Below the pieces are notes generated by a model. The model did not search any database. It was not told the DNA's origin and saw nothing but the letters and a program-made list of their open reading frames with translations. From Sphingomonas sp. IC-56 (GTDB lineage: Bacteria > Pseudomonadota > Alphaproteobacteria > Sphingomonadales > Sphingomonadaceae), in contig NZ_JAJNDV010000005.1 of the NCBI RefSeq assembly GCF_021043375.1, positions 124,001-188,000 of the forward strand: a stretch of DNA of 64,000 nucleotides, read 5' to 3'. The first letter of the stretch is position 1, and the number at the start of each line of letters is the position of its first letter. The translations under genes and the position numbers were made by a program. Below are positions 1 to 8,843 of the stretch, one piece after another.

Positions 1-420
1 ATCGGCGTGCGTCGCCTCGTCCGCCAGGATCTCGAAGGCGAGGGCATGAAGGCAATCGCCCGCCAGGATCGCGGTGGCTTCGTCGAACGCCTTGTGCACG
101 GTGGGCTTGCCGCGGCGCAGGTCGTCATCGTCCATCGCCGGCAAGTCGTCATGCACCAGCGAATAGACATGGATGCACTCGATTGCGGTGCCAACGCGCG
201 TCATGCACGTCCGGTCGACGCCGAACAGCTGCGCGGTCGCGGAAACCAGCAGCGGGCGCAGCCGCTTGCCCCCGCCGATCGCGGCATAGCGCATGGCCTC
301 GTACAGGCTGCGGCGCGGATCGTCAGGCACGGCAAGCGCGAGGTCGAACTGGCGGTCGATCTCGGCCGCGACCTGGCGGAGCGCCGATTCCAGGGCGAGG
401 CTGGCGTGGGGAAGCGCCAT
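1..420 (-). CDS. ispA: Farnesyl/geranyl diphosphate synthase, 5' part only
   Basis: Trans-isoprenyl diphosphate synthase that condenses isopentenyl diphosphate with allylic diphosphates in the cytoplasm, supplying ubiquinone, carotenoid and undecaprenyl precursors. Only the first 140 residues are inside the window; the frame is open to the left edge. Visible are the GGGKRLRP substrate-binding motif and the first aspartate-rich motif (DDLPAMDDDD), both diagnostic of the family. The ATG at 420 begins one base after the xseB stop, the usual xseB-ispA arrangement, so the two are probably co-transcribed. Chain-length specificity (C15 against C20) cannot be read without the rest of the protein. Confidence 0.93.
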   Translation of the reverse strand, partial: MALPHASLALESALRQVAAEIDRQFDLALAVPDDPRRSLYEAMRYAAIGGGKRLRPLLVSATAQLFGVDRTCMTRVGTAIECIHVYSLVHDDLPAMDDDDLRRGKPTVHKAFDEATAILAGDCLHALAFEILADEATHAD

Positions 421-421
421 G

Positions 422-667
422 TCAGCCGGCGTTGAAGGCAGTGGCGCCGGTTGGCCGGCCTTCGGCATCGGTGCGGATCGCCTCGATCCGCGCCTGTGCC
501 GCATCCAGCCGGGCGGCACATTGGCGGCGAAGCTGGTCGCCGCGTTCGTACAGGTCGATCGCTTCCTGGAGCTGGGCCTCGCCGCTCTCCAGCCGCGCGA
601 CGATCCGCTCAAGTTCCTTCAACGCGTCCTCGAACGAGAGGGCGGCGATATCCGCTTCTTCTGCCAT
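422..667 (-). CDS. xseB: Exodeoxyribonuclease VII small subunit
   Basis: 81-residue small subunit of exonuclease VII, which degrades single-stranded DNA to oligonucleotides together with XseA (not in this window). The sequence shows the typical core: FEDALKELERIVARLESGE followed by a helical segment with the ERGDQLRRQC stretch. Length matches the family. It precedes ispA by one base and probably forms an operon with it. The upstream 84 bases separate it from a divergent aldehyde dehydrogenase gene and must hold both promoters. Confidence 0.93.
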   Translation of the reverse strand: MAEEADIAALSFEDALKELERIVARLESGEAQLQEAIDLYERGDQLRRQCAARLDAAQARIEAIRTDAEGRPTGATAFNAG

Positions 668-751
668 GCGCACGCTATGCGGCAGGGGCGTTGGCCTTGC
701 AACCGGGCTGAACGGCCATGAGTTCAGGGGGCGACCAGCAAAGGAAACACC

Positions 752-2149
752 ATGTTCACCAGCATCAATCCGGCGACCGGTGCCAAAGGCGAGAGCTTTC
801 AGGAGCTTGGCGCCGAGGAGATCGAGCTTGCACTGCAGCGGGCGCAGAATGCCTATCGATCCTGGCGTACGACGCCGCTGGAGCAGCGCACGCAATTGCT
901 CTCCGCGATTGCCGACAAATGGGAAGCCGACAAGCAGCACCTCGCCGAAGTCGCGGTGCGCGAAATGGGCAAGACGCTGAAGTCGGCGGTAGCCGAGGTA
1001 GAAAAGTGCATCGCCGGCTTCCGCCACTATGCCGAGCATGGGCCCAGCTATCTGGAGCCGGTGGAGGTGGAGACCGCCACCGGCCACGCCACCGCGCGCT
1101 GGCTGCCCTTGGGGCCAGTGCTGGCGATCATGCCGTGGAATTTCCCCTATTGGCAGGCGGTGCGCTTCCTGGCGCCCACCATCATGGCGGGCAATGTCGC
1201 CCTGTTGAAGCATGCCTCTAGCGTTCAGGGCTGCGGCCAGTTGATGCAGCAGCTGGTGAGCGCCGCGGGCGCGCCGGACGGGCTGTTCCAGAATTTGGCC
1301 GTGAAGTCGGACAAGGTGTCGGACCTGATCGCCGACAAGCGCGTGGTCGCGGTGACGCTGACCGGCAGCGAAGGGGCGGGTGCGAAGGTCGCGCAGGCCG
1401 CGGGCAAGGCGCTGAAGAAGGTGGTGCTCGAACTGGGCGGCTCCGATCCGCTGATCGTGATGCCTTCGGCCGACCTCGACACCGCCGCTAAGACCGCGGT
1501 GACCGCGCGTGTCCAGAATGCCGGGCAGAGCTGCATCTGCGCCAAGCGGATGGTCGTGCACCAGGACGTCTATGACGCGTTCCTGGAACGGTTCACGCTT
1601 GGCATGCAGGCCGTGAAGATCGGCGACCCGATGGAGGAGGGCATCGAAATGGGGCCGCTGTCGAGCGTCGAGCAGCGCGACACGGTGCTGGAGCAGGTCG
1701 AACGTGCGCAGCAATCGGGCGCGCGGCTGCTGGCCGGTGCGGAAAAGATCGAGCGCGACGGCGCCTGGATGACGCCGGGCGTACTGGTCGACATCGATCC
1801 GGAAAGCGACGTGGCCAAGGAGGAGATCTTCGGCCCAGTGGCCGCGGTCTATAAGGCGCGCGACATCGACCATGCCATCGCGCTGGCGAACGACGTGCCC
1901 TACGGGCTCGGTTCTGCCGTGTGGACGCAGGACCCCGAAGAGATCGAGCGGTTCGCGCGCGACATCGAGTCGGGGATGACGGCGGTGAACTCCCTGCTGG
2001 CGTCCACGCCCGAGGCGCCGTTCGGCGGCGTCAAGCTCTCAGGCCATGGCCGTGAGCTCGGGCCTTGGGGATTGCACGAGTTCATGAACCTGAAGGCGGT
2101 GATGTATGCCGGCAAGGGCGAACGGACGGGACCGAAGGCAGGGGATTGA
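752..2149 (+). CDS. NAD(P)-dependent aldehyde dehydrogenase (succinate-semialdehyde dehydrogenase-like)
   Basis: 465-residue aldehyde dehydrogenase oxidising an aldehyde to its acid with NAD(P)+. The catalytic Cys is about residue 261 in NAGQSCICAKR, the general-base Glu about residue 227 in LELGGSDP, and the PWNFP motif (about 128-132) binds the nucleotide. The short length and overall pattern resemble GabD/Sad-type succinate-semialdehyde dehydrogenases, but the substrate is inferred, not shown. It stands alone: divergent from xseB, with a repeat-rich intergenic region after it. The ATG at 752 fits the usual N-terminus (FTSINPATG). Confidence 0.9.
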   Translation: MFTSINPATGAKGESFQELGAEEIELALQRAQNAYRSWRTTPLEQRTQLLSAIADKWEADKQHLAEVAVREMGKTLKSAVAEVEKCIAGFRHYAEHGPSYLEPVEVETATGHATARWLPLGPVLAIMPWNFPYWQAVRFLAPTIMAGNVALLKHASSVQGCGQLMQQLVSAAGAPDGLFQNLAVKSDKVSDLIADKRVVAVTLTGSEGAGAKVAQAAGKALKKVVLELGGSDPLIVMPSADLDTAAKTAVTARVQNAGQSCICAKRMVVHQDVYDAFLERFTLGMQAVKIGDPMEEGIEMGPLSSVEQRDTVLEQVERAQQSGARLLAGAEKIERDGAWMTPGVLVDIDPESDVAKEEIFGPVAAVYKARDIDHAIALANDVPYGLGSAVWTQDPEEIERFARDIESGMTAVNSLLASTPEAPFGGVKLSGHGRELGPWGLHEFMNLKAVMYAGKGERTGPKAGD

Positions 2150-2215
2150 GGCTGGGGACGGCCTGATTTCAGAAGGTCCGCGGAGGGGCCGCGACCATCG
2201 GCCTTTGTGTCCCCT

Positions 2216-2297
2216 CCGTCACCCCGGCCTTGAGCCGGGGTCCCGCTTCTTTGGTCCGTAGAAGAAGCGGGATCCCGGCTCAAGGCCGGGATGACGG
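2216..2297. repeat. Long inverted repeat (extragenic palindrome 1)
   Basis: Two arms of about 36 bases (2216-2251 and 2262-2297) are near-perfect reverse complements around a roughly 10-base loop. Each arm contains the CCGGCCTTGAGCCGGG-type core. It lies between two convergent genes, so it may terminate transcription, but its size and core sequence look like a dispersed palindromic element rather than a simple terminator. Confidence 0.8.
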
Positions 2298-2354
2298 GTA
2301 TTGGCGATTTCGCCTTCCGGGCTCGACGAGTGCGGCGGACGCACGTGCAAGCGT

Positions 2355-2396
2355 CATCCGACTGTTCCCCGGCGAAGGCCGGGGAACAGTCGGATG
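2355..2396. repeat. Perfect inverted repeat (extragenic palindrome 2)
   Basis: Arms of 19 bases (2355-2373 and 2378-2396) are exact reverse complements around a 4-base loop, with core TTCCCCGGC/GCCGGGGAA. The same core recurs in the palindrome at 2432-2464, showing a repeated unit. Confidence 0.85.
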
Positions 2397-2431
2397 GATC
2401 GGCGACGGCGGTATGCACCTCTAGCCTCGTT

Positions 2432-2464
2432 GCAGCTGGGCCCCGGCCTTCGCCGGGGAACAGC
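2432..2464. repeat. Inverted repeat (extragenic palindrome 3)
   Basis: A third GC-rich hairpin with the same CCCCGG/CCGGGG core as the element at 2355-2396. Together these fill most of the 387-base gap between the aldehyde dehydrogenase and acyl-CoA ligase genes; no coding sequence is seen there. Confidence 0.7.
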
Positions 2465-2501
2465 TATGGCGCGCGCAGGCCAAGCCGCCTTAGCGCGAGC
2501 G

Positions 2502-2526
2502 CTGGTGGAGCAACTTCCTCCACCAG
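2502..2526 (-). terminator. Hairpin just downstream of the acyl-CoA ligase gene
   Basis: CTGGTGGAG pairs with CCTCCACCAG around a six-base loop, 10 bases beyond the stop of the leftward acyl-CoA ligase gene. There is no clear T-run, so the terminator role is tentative. Confidence 0.4.
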
Positions 2527-2536
2527 AGTATCAGCC

Positions 2537-4213
2537 TCAACCCGCCGCAACCTCCGCGTAGAGGTCCTTGCGGCTAAGCTTGCCGATCATCGTCTTGGGC
2601 AGGCTCTCGCGCACCACGACCTGCGACACCCGCTCATGCTTGCCCAGGTGCCCGTTGAGCCACAGGCAAAGCTCGGGGCCGCTGGCGGTCGCATCCTCGT
2701 TCAGGGTGACATAGGCGTGGGGCAGCTCGCCATGGTACGGATCGGGCAATCCGATCACCAGGCACTCCTTCACCGCCGGATTGCGGTACAGCACCGCCTC
2801 GATCTGGCTCGGGAACACCTTGAACCCACCGACGGCGATCATATCCTTCAGCCGGTCGACGATGCGGATATAGCCGTCTTCGTCGATCAGGCCGACGTCG
2901 CCGGTGCGCAGCCAATGGTCGTCCACGAACACGCTCGCATCGGCATCGGGGCGGTTCCAATAGCCCTTCATGATCTGCGGGCCCTGTACGACGATCTCGC
3001 CCGGCTCACCCTCGGGGGGCGGACGGGTAGGGTCTTCCTTGTCGACGAGCCGCACGCGGGTACCGGCGATCGGCTGACCGATCGTGCCGGGCTTATTCAG
3101 GCCGACATAGGGGTTGGCCGACACCACGCCCGAGCTTTCCGACAGGCCATAGCCCTCGATGATGCGCGCGCCGGTCAGTTCCTCGAAATGCTCCTTCAGC
3201 TGCTGGGGCAGCGGCGCACCGCCGGAAATGCAGAATTTGAGCGAGCTGAAGTCGCTGGGCTTCATGCCGGGCGCGTCGAGCAGCGCCTGGTACATGGTCG
3301 GCACGCCGGGCAGCGAGCGCGGGCGGGTGCGGCGCAGCTCGGCCAGCGCCTGTTTGGCGTTGAAGCGCGGCAGCATCACGATCTCGCCACCGGTCACCAC
3401 CGTACGGTTGAGCACGCAGGTGTTGGCGAAGACGTGGAAGAAGGGCAGCACGCCCAGGATGCGGTCGGTGGTCCGGCCCATCTCCGGATCGAGCCGGGCC
3501 ACCTGGCGGGCATTGGCCGACAGGTTCTGGTGCGTCAGCACCGCGCCCTTGGGCGTGCCGGTGGTGCCGCCGGTATATTGGATCAGCGCGACGTCCTGCT
3601 CAGGATCGAGCACCGGCATCCCGCAGCCGCCTTCATTGGCGATCAGCTTGGAAAAGGCGAGAACCCGCGGGTCGCTTGGCCGCGGCGTGACTTCCTTGCC
3701 CTTGAACAGGCGGTAGAGCAGCGATTTGGCGGCGGGGAGGCCGCCGGCGACTGATCCGACGACCAGGCGTTCGAGGCCGCTCTTTTCCAGCACTTTGAGT
3801 GCGGTGGGCAGCAACGCCGTGGCGGAGATGGTGAAGAGAAGCTTGGTGCCGGAGTCGGCGACCTGTTCGGCCAGTTCATCGACGGTGTAGAGGGGTGAGA
3901 AGTTCACCACCGTGCCGCCCAGTTTCAGGATGCCGTAATAGGCGGCGACATAATGGGGCACGTTGGGGAGGAAGAGGCCGATCCGGTCACCCGGTCCGTA
4001 TCCCAGCTCGCGAAGACCGCAGGCGACGCGATCAACCGCGCTCGACACCTCCTTGTAGCTGTATTTTCGACCCATGAAGTCGAGCAACGGTGCCTGGGGA
4101 TGTTCCCTGGCGCTTTGCTCGAACAGTTCGATCATGGAAACCGGGGGGAAGGGATCGTCCCATACTCCCGGATGACGATAGGCGGTGCGCCAGGCTTCCT
4201 CTGCGTTTATCAT
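2537..4213 (-). CDS. Long-chain fatty acid--CoA ligase (AMP-binding enzyme)
   Basis: 558-residue ANL-superfamily ligase that activates fatty acids to acyl-CoA through an acyl-adenylate, at the inner face of the membrane. The P-loop-like motif YTGGTTGTPKGA, the GYGLSESS motif, and the C-terminal region with RTGDVG, the VDRLKDMI hinge and the terminal KTMIGKLSRKDL (catalytic Lys) are all visible. Length and order match FadD-type enzymes. The ATG at 4213 (MINAEEAW) is preferred over TTG/GTG codons just upstream. It is transcribed alone, with the small protein gene at 4247-4453 close upstream in the same direction. Chain-length preference is not predictable. Confidence 0.9.
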   Translation of the reverse strand: MINAEEAWRTAYRHPGVWDDPFPPVSMIELFEQSAREHPQAPLLDFMGRKYSYKEVSSAVDRVACGLRELGYGPGDRIGLFLPNVPHYVAAYYGILKLGGTVVNFSPLYTVDELAEQVADSGTKLLFTISATALLPTALKVLEKSGLERLVVGSVAGGLPAAKSLLYRLFKGKEVTPRPSDPRVLAFSKLIANEGGCGMPVLDPEQDVALIQYTGGTTGTPKGAVLTHQNLSANARQVARLDPEMGRTTDRILGVLPFFHVFANTCVLNRTVVTGGEIVMLPRFNAKQALAELRRTRPRSLPGVPTMYQALLDAPGMKPSDFSSLKFCISGGAPLPQQLKEHFEELTGARIIEGYGLSESSGVVSANPYVGLNKPGTIGQPIAGTRVRLVDKEDPTRPPPEGEPGEIVVQGPQIMKGYWNRPDADASVFVDDHWLRTGDVGLIDEDGYIRIVDRLKDMIAVGGFKVFPSQIEAVLYRNPAVKECLVIGLPDPYHGELPHAYVTLNEDATASGPELCLWLNGHLGKHERVSQVVVRESLPKTMIGKLSRKDLYAEVAAG

Positions 4214-4246
4214 TGACACCAATGTAAGCAGCCGAGGGAAAACCGG

Positions 4247-4453
4247 TCAATGGGCCAGCTGCTTGCTCCAGGTGAGCAGGAAGGAAAAACCGACCAGTCC
4301 CAGGTCGACGGCTGCGCGCACGCGCTGCGGCGTCCGATCATTCTCCTGATGCGTCAGGATCGTGATATTGGCATGATGCGACGGCGCGGCGACGGCGATC
4401 AGCGCCACGCCGGCAAGTCCCGCGAGCATCAGCGTACGAAAACGCTTGGTCAT
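4247..4453 (-). CDS. Small secreted or membrane protein, function unknown
   Basis: 68-residue protein not recognised. The N-terminus is signal-peptide-like (TKRFRTLMLAGLAGVALIAVAAP) and the C-terminal part has a short hydrophobic stretch (AVDLGLVGFSFLL). A good ribosome binding site (GGAGAAGG) lies just before the ATG at 4453, which is the main reason to call it real. It sits 33 bases upstream of the acyl-CoA ligase start in the same direction, so they may be co-transcribed. Confidence 0.6.
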   Translation of the reverse strand: MTKRFRTLMLAGLAGVALIAVAAPSHHANITILTHQENDRTPQRVRAAVDLGLVGFSFLLTWSKQLAH

Positions 4454-4609
4454 CCACCTTCTCCCTCGCGCAGATGTTATCCTTCCGCGCGGCGTGCCGC
4501 AATGACGTTGAAGCGCGCTCCGTGGTGGATCGGCAGGGCGGGTGATGCGCAATGCCCGGTTTTGCTTGCGGGCAATCGCCGCTAGAGAGCGGCGGCGAAA
4601 GGATAATCT

Positions 4610-5830
4610 ATGGTCGTACCGCTGCCCGGCAACGGGAGCAGCCTGGCGGGCAAGCGCATTGCCGCGGTGGATATCGTCCGGGGCTTCGCGCTGATGGCGC
4701 TGTTCCTGGTCCACATGATGGAAAGCTACGAGCTCTATTGGTCGAATCCGCAGCCGGGGCCCGCGGACACGGTGTTCCTGCTGTTCATGGGGAAGAGCTT
4801 TTCGCTGCTGGCGCTGTGCTTCGGCTTCAGCTTCTTCATCCTGATGGACCGCGCGGCGCAGCGGGGGCAGGATTTCTCGCTCCGCTTCGCCTGGCGGCTG
4901 CTGATCCTGGGTGCGATCGGCGTGCTGCACGGGGTGATTTATCGCGGCGACATCATCCAGGTGCTGGCGGTGATCGGCATGGCGCTGCTGGTGCTGCACC
5001 GGGTGCAGGACAATCGCCTGCTCGGCGCGATCGCCGGCTTCCTGCTGCTGGCGCCCAGCCTCTGGATCCAGCTGATCGCCGCGGCGCTTGGCGCTGATTG
5101 GGCGAACCAGCCTTCGCGTTCGTCGCACGATCCGGCGATGGCGGCGTATCTCGGCGGCACCTTTACCGAAACGCTGCACGCCAATTTGTGGCAGGGCCAG
5201 GTGCCCAAATGGTGGTTCATGTTCGAATATGGCCGCATCGTGCAGATCCTGGGCCTGTTCGTGCTGGGCATGGTGCTGGGCCGGGTGGGCTTTTTCGAGC
5301 GGCTGGATCGGTTCACGAAGGTTCGGCGGGTCGCGCTGGCATGCGCCATCGGGATCATGCTGGCGTCGCATCTCTGGCGCGGGAACGTGTTCGGCTGGTT
5401 CGTCGGGTTCGGCCATGGCGATGGCGCCAACCGGATGTTCGACGCGATCCTTTCCAGCTGGTTCGAGCTTGCCGGCACCTTCGCCTGGGGGCTGGTGATC
5501 CTGGAATTGTGCCGCACGCCCGCGCTGCGCCTCCTGGACAAGCTGGCGCCGGTCGGGCGCGCTACGCTGACGCTCTACATCCTCCAGTCTGCGGTCTTCG
5601 TGCCGTTGTTCTACAATTTCGGGCTGGGGCTGTGGGACGATTGGAGCCAGGAGACGCGGCTCGCCGTGGCGCTCGGGGCCATCGCCTTGCAGGTCTGGGG
5701 CGCGCAATTCTGGTTCGCACGCTTCCACTATGGGCCGATCGAATGGGTCTGGCGGGCGCTGACCTATTGGCGCAGCGACGTGCCGTTCCGCCGGACAGAA
5801 GAGGTGCCTGCCAAGCTCTGCGCCGCCTGA
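4610..5830 (+). CDS. DUF418 (YeiB-like) multi-pass membrane protein
   Basis: 406-residue integral membrane protein with about ten hydrophobic segments. The N-terminal AVDIVRGFALMALFLVH motif and the late EWVWRALTYWR segment are typical of the DUF418/YeiB family. Members resemble acyltransferase-3 and heparan-acetyltransferase-like proteins, but no activity is firmly established. It is transcribed rightward, alone, with the small UrcA-like gene 58 bases after it. A long open frame on the opposite strand is treated as a codon-bias shadow. Confidence 0.85.
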   Translation: MVVPLPGNGSSLAGKRIAAVDIVRGFALMALFLVHMMESYELYWSNPQPGPADTVFLLFMGKSFSLLALCFGFSFFILMDRAAQRGQDFSLRFAWRLLILGAIGVLHGVIYRGDIIQVLAVIGMALLVLHRVQDNRLLGAIAGFLLLAPSLWIQLIAAALGADWANQPSRSSHDPAMAAYLGGTFTETLHANLWQGQVPKWWFMFEYGRIVQILGLFVLGMVLGRVGFFERLDRFTKVRRVALACAIGIMLASHLWRGNVFGWFVGFGHGDGANRMFDAILSSWFELAGTFAWGLVILELCRTPALRLLDKLAPVGRATLTLYILQSAVFVPLFYNFGLGLWDDWSQETRLAVALGAIALQVWGAQFWFARFHYGPIEWVWRALTYWRSDVPFRRTEEVPAKLCAA

Positions 5831-5888
5831 CACGGACCCAAATCGCGCATGTGCGTTATGCCCTCGTCATCTGAACAGGAGGCACGGC

Positions 5889-6317
5889 ATGAACAGGGGC
5901 TTGGGATTGGGTCTGGTGGCAGGCATGCTCGCATTGGCATGCCCGGCAGCGGCGACCGACTATGAAGTGCAGTCGATCCGGGTCGACGCGTCGGCGCTAG
6001 ACTTGTCCACCAACGCGGGCATCAGCCTGCTCTCACAGCGCATAAACCGCGCGGTGAATCGGATCTGCGGATCGGACCGCTATTGCCGCGATGAGGCTTG
6101 GGCGAGCACCGAGGGCCAGGTCGCCTGGGCGATCGACCGCGACCGCTGGATGCGCCTGCTGGCGCGCGAGCGTGCGGCGCAGTTGTCAGCCTGCGGCTGG
6201 AGTGGCTGTGGGCCCGAGCCGGTGTACGCCTATCCCGCGCCGCCACCGCCGCCCGCCGGCCGGGTAACGGTCACCATCGTCTGTCCGGCGCCAGCCTTCT
6301 ACGCGGCACGCTGGTAG
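5889..6317 (+). CDS. UrcA family protein
   Basis: 142-residue exported protein of a small family common in sphingomonads and caulobacters; function unknown. A signal peptide is clear (residues 1-22, ending ACPAAA). The mature part has the family pattern: a short beta segment (VQSIRVDAS), then an AGISLLSQRINRAVNRICG helix with two conserved Cys (ICG, YCRDEAW). An unusual Cys-, Pro- and Tyr-rich tail follows (PAPPPPPAGRV). It ends 12 bases before a bidirectional terminator shared with clpA. Confidence 0.7.
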   Translation: MNRGLGLGLVAGMLALACPAAATDYEVQSIRVDASALDLSTNAGISLLSQRINRAVNRICGSDRYCRDEAWASTEGQVAWAIDRDRWMRLLARERAAQLSACGWSGCGPEPVYAYPAPPPPPAGRVTVTIVCPAPAFYAARW

Positions 6318-6328
6318 GGCGAACAACC

Positions 6329-6360
6329 AAAAAGGGCCGGAACTTGCGTTCCGGCCCTTT
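6329..6360. terminator. Bidirectional Rho-independent terminator
   Basis: A perfect stem AAGGGCCGGAA/TTCCGGCCCTT with a 6-base loop, flanked by A-run on the left and T-run on the right, lies between the convergent UrcA-family and clpA genes. Confidence 0.9.
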
Positions 6361-6377
6361 GCTGTTGGACTGAAAGC

Positions 6378-8705
6378 TTACTCGGCCTCGACCGGTTCGG
6401 TCTTCTTGCCGCCGCCCTTTTTGGGCTTCTTCGGCGCCGCGGGCGTCGTCTCGAAGGCGAGCACGCCGTCCTTCATCTTCACATGCACTTCGCCGCCATG
6501 GACCAGCTTGCCGAACAACAGCTCCTCGGCCAGCGGCTGCTTGATCTTCTCCTGGATCAGGCGACCCATCGGACGCGCGCCATACAGCTTGTCATAGCCG
6601 CGCTCGGTCAGCCAGCTCTTGGACTCGTCGTCCAGCTGGATGTGAACGCCGCGATCTGCCAGCTGAAGCTCCAGCTGAAGGATGAACTTGTCCACCACCC
6701 GCGCGACCACTTCCGGAGGCAGGTAGCCGAACGGCACGATGGCATCCAGGCGGTTGCGGAACTCAGGCGTGAAGAGGTTCTTGACCGCCTCTTCCTGCAC
6801 GTCCTCGCGGCCGCCCAGATTGCCGAAGCCCAGGCTTTCCTTCGCCATGTCGCTCGCGCCGGCATTGGTGGTCATGATCAGGATGGTGTTCCTGAAATCC
6901 ACCGTCTTGCCGTGGTGATCGGTCAGCTTTCCGTTGTCCATCACCTGGAGAAGGATGTTGAACAGGTCCGGATGCGCCTTCTCGATCTCGTCGAGCAGCA
7001 GCACGGAATGCGGGTTCTGATCCACCGCGTCGGTCAGCAGGCCGCCCTGATCATAGCCGACATAGCCGGGAGGCGCACCGATCAGCCGCGAGACGCTGTG
7101 GCGCTCCATATATTCGGACATGTCGAAGCGCTGAAGCGGAATGCCGAGCAATTCGGCAAGCTGCTTGGCAACCTCGGTCTTGCCGACGCCCGTGGGGCCG
7201 GAGAACAGATAGTTGCCGATCGGCTTGTCGGGATCGCGCAGGCCCGCACGGCTGAGCTTGATCGCCGAGGACAGCACTTCGATCGCGGCATCCTGCCCGA
7301 ACACCACGCGCTTCAGATCGCCTTCGATATTGGCGAGCACGCGGGTGTCGTCGCTCGACACGGTCTTGGCCGGGATGCGCGCCATCGTCGCGATGACCTG
7401 CTCGATCTCCTTGGGGGTGATCGTCTTCTTGCGCTTGTTGGGCGCCACCAGCATCTGCATCGCGCCGACTTCGTCGATCACGTCGATCGCCTTATCGGGC
7501 AGCTTGCGGTCGTTGATGTAGCGCGCGGACAGCTCCACCGCCGACTTGATCGCGTCCGGCGTGTATTTGACGTGGTGGTGTCCCTCGAACGCGGTGCGCA
7601 GCCCGGTGATGATCTTGATCGTGTCCTCGACCGAAGGCTCGTTCACGTCGATCTTCTGGAAGCGCCGGAGCAGCGCCCGGTCCTTCTCGAAGTGGTTGCG
7701 GAACTCCTTGTAGGTGGTCGAGCCGATGCAGCGTATCGAGCCGCCCGACAGCGCCGGCTTAAGCAGGTTGGACGCATCCATCGCCCCGCCGCTGGTTGCA
7801 CCCGCGCCGATCACCGTGTGGATCTCGTCGATGAACAGCACCGCGTGGGGCAGCTTCTCAAGTTCGTTGACGACCTGCTTCAGCCGCTCTTCGAAGTCGC
7901 CGCGATAGCGGGTGCCGGCAAGCAGCGCGCCCATGTCGAGCGAGTAGATCACGGCTTCACGCAGCACCTCGGGCACCTGGCCCTCGACGATCTTGCGCGC
8001 GAGACCCTCGGCGATGGCAGTCTTGCCGACGCCCGGATCGCCCACATAAAGCGGGTTGTTCTTGGAACGCCGGCACAGGATCTGCACCGTGCGGTCGACT
8101 TCGGCCGAGCGCCCGATCAGCGGATCGACCTTGCCGTTCTTCGCCTTCTCGTTGAGGTCGACGGTGAACTGCTTGAGCGCGGATTCCGCCTTGCCGTTGC
8201 CCTTGGCATCGGCCTTTGCCTTTTCCTCGTCGGCACCCTTGGGCGTCGAGGCTTCGGCCGGCGCCGCGCCCTTGCCCACGCCGTGGCTGATGAAGCTGAC
8301 CGCGTCGAGGCGGCTCATGTCCTGCTGTTGCAGGAAATAGACCGCATAGCTCTCGCGCTCGCTGAACAAGGCGACGAGCACGTTCGCGCCGGTCACTTCG
8401 TCGCGGCCCGAGGACTGGACGTGCAGGATCGCGCGCTGGACGACGCGCTGGAAGCCGCTGGTCGGCGAGGGGTCGGTAGCGGTATCGACCTTCAATGCTT
8501 CGAGCTCGGTGTCGAGATAATGCGCAACCGTGTTCTTGATCTCGCCCAGATCGACGCCGCACGCGCTCATCACCTTGGACGCATGCTCGTCATCGACAAG
8601 CGCGAGCAGCAGATGCTCCAGCGTCGCATATTCGTGGCGGCGGGAGGACGCGGCCTCCAGAGCCTTGTGCAGGGTCGATTCCAGGGCGGAGGCGAAACTA
8701 GGCAT
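6378..8705 (-). CDS. clpA: ATP-dependent Clp protease ATP-binding subunit ClpA
   Basis: 775-residue AAA+ unfoldase that feeds substrates to the ClpP protease. The double Clp-N domain occupies residues 1-140. A Lys/Ala/Glu-rich linker follows (about 146-175), then AAA+ domain 1 with Walker A GDPGVGKT (222-229) and Walker B LFIDEIH, and AAA+ domain 2 with Walker A GPTGVGKT and Walker B LLLDEIEKAH. An LGF tripeptide (ESLGFGNLGG) sits where the ClpP-docking IGL/IGF loop lies in ClpA. The C-terminus is Lys/Pro-rich. clpS, often just upstream, is not found in the 138 bases before this gene or nearby. The ATG at 8705 gives the expected PSFASALE start. Confidence 0.96.
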   Translation of the reverse strand: MPSFASALESTLHKALEAASSRRHEYATLEHLLLALVDDEHASKVMSACGVDLGEIKNTVAHYLDTELEALKVDTATDPSPTSGFQRVVQRAILHVQSSGRDEVTGANVLVALFSERESYAVYFLQQQDMSRLDAVSFISHGVGKGAAPAEASTPKGADEEKAKADAKGNGKAESALKQFTVDLNEKAKNGKVDPLIGRSAEVDRTVQILCRRSKNNPLYVGDPGVGKTAIAEGLARKIVEGQVPEVLREAVIYSLDMGALLAGTRYRGDFEERLKQVVNELEKLPHAVLFIDEIHTVIGAGATSGGAMDASNLLKPALSGGSIRCIGSTTYKEFRNHFEKDRALLRRFQKIDVNEPSVEDTIKIITGLRTAFEGHHHVKYTPDAIKSAVELSARYINDRKLPDKAIDVIDEVGAMQMLVAPNKRKKTITPKEIEQVIATMARIPAKTVSSDDTRVLANIEGDLKRVVFGQDAAIEVLSSAIKLSRAGLRDPDKPIGNYLFSGPTGVGKTEVAKQLAELLGIPLQRFDMSEYMERHSVSRLIGAPPGYVGYDQGGLLTDAVDQNPHSVLLLDEIEKAHPDLFNILLQVMDNGKLTDHHGKTVDFRNTILIMTTNAGASDMAKESLGFGNLGGREDVQEEAVKNLFTPEFRNRLDAIVPFGYLPPEVVARVVDKFILQLELQLADRGVHIQLDDESKSWLTERGYDKLYGARPMGRLIQEKIKQPLAEELLFGKLVHGGEVHVKMKDGVLAFETTPAAPKKPKKGGGKKTEPVEAE

Positions 8706-8843
8706 TCAGGGTAAACTCCTGTGGGCCGAAAGGGATACGCGACCCGTTTGCCACTATGTCGGGATCGTTGGGCCCCGCATCAAGCATGGCCGGCCGGCAC
8801 CTTTGGCATCGGGCGCTTTGCCCGGGCGTCGGTGCCGCCATGC

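Noticed and set aside
4454..5833. Long open frame on the minus strand opposite the DUF418 gene
   Set aside because: Its translation is Arg/Pro/Gln-rich and resembles nothing; only its last 68 residues (4247-4453) have a ribosome site and sensible sequence. GC-rich codon bias opens antisense frames routinely.
6483..8714. 743-codon open frame antisense to clpA
   Set aside because: clpA is unmistakable on the other strand; the antisense product has the typical His/Arg/Gln-rich shadow composition.
8706..8843. A clpS gene upstream of clpA
   Set aside because: The 138-base gap has no open frame with ClpS motifs on either strand.
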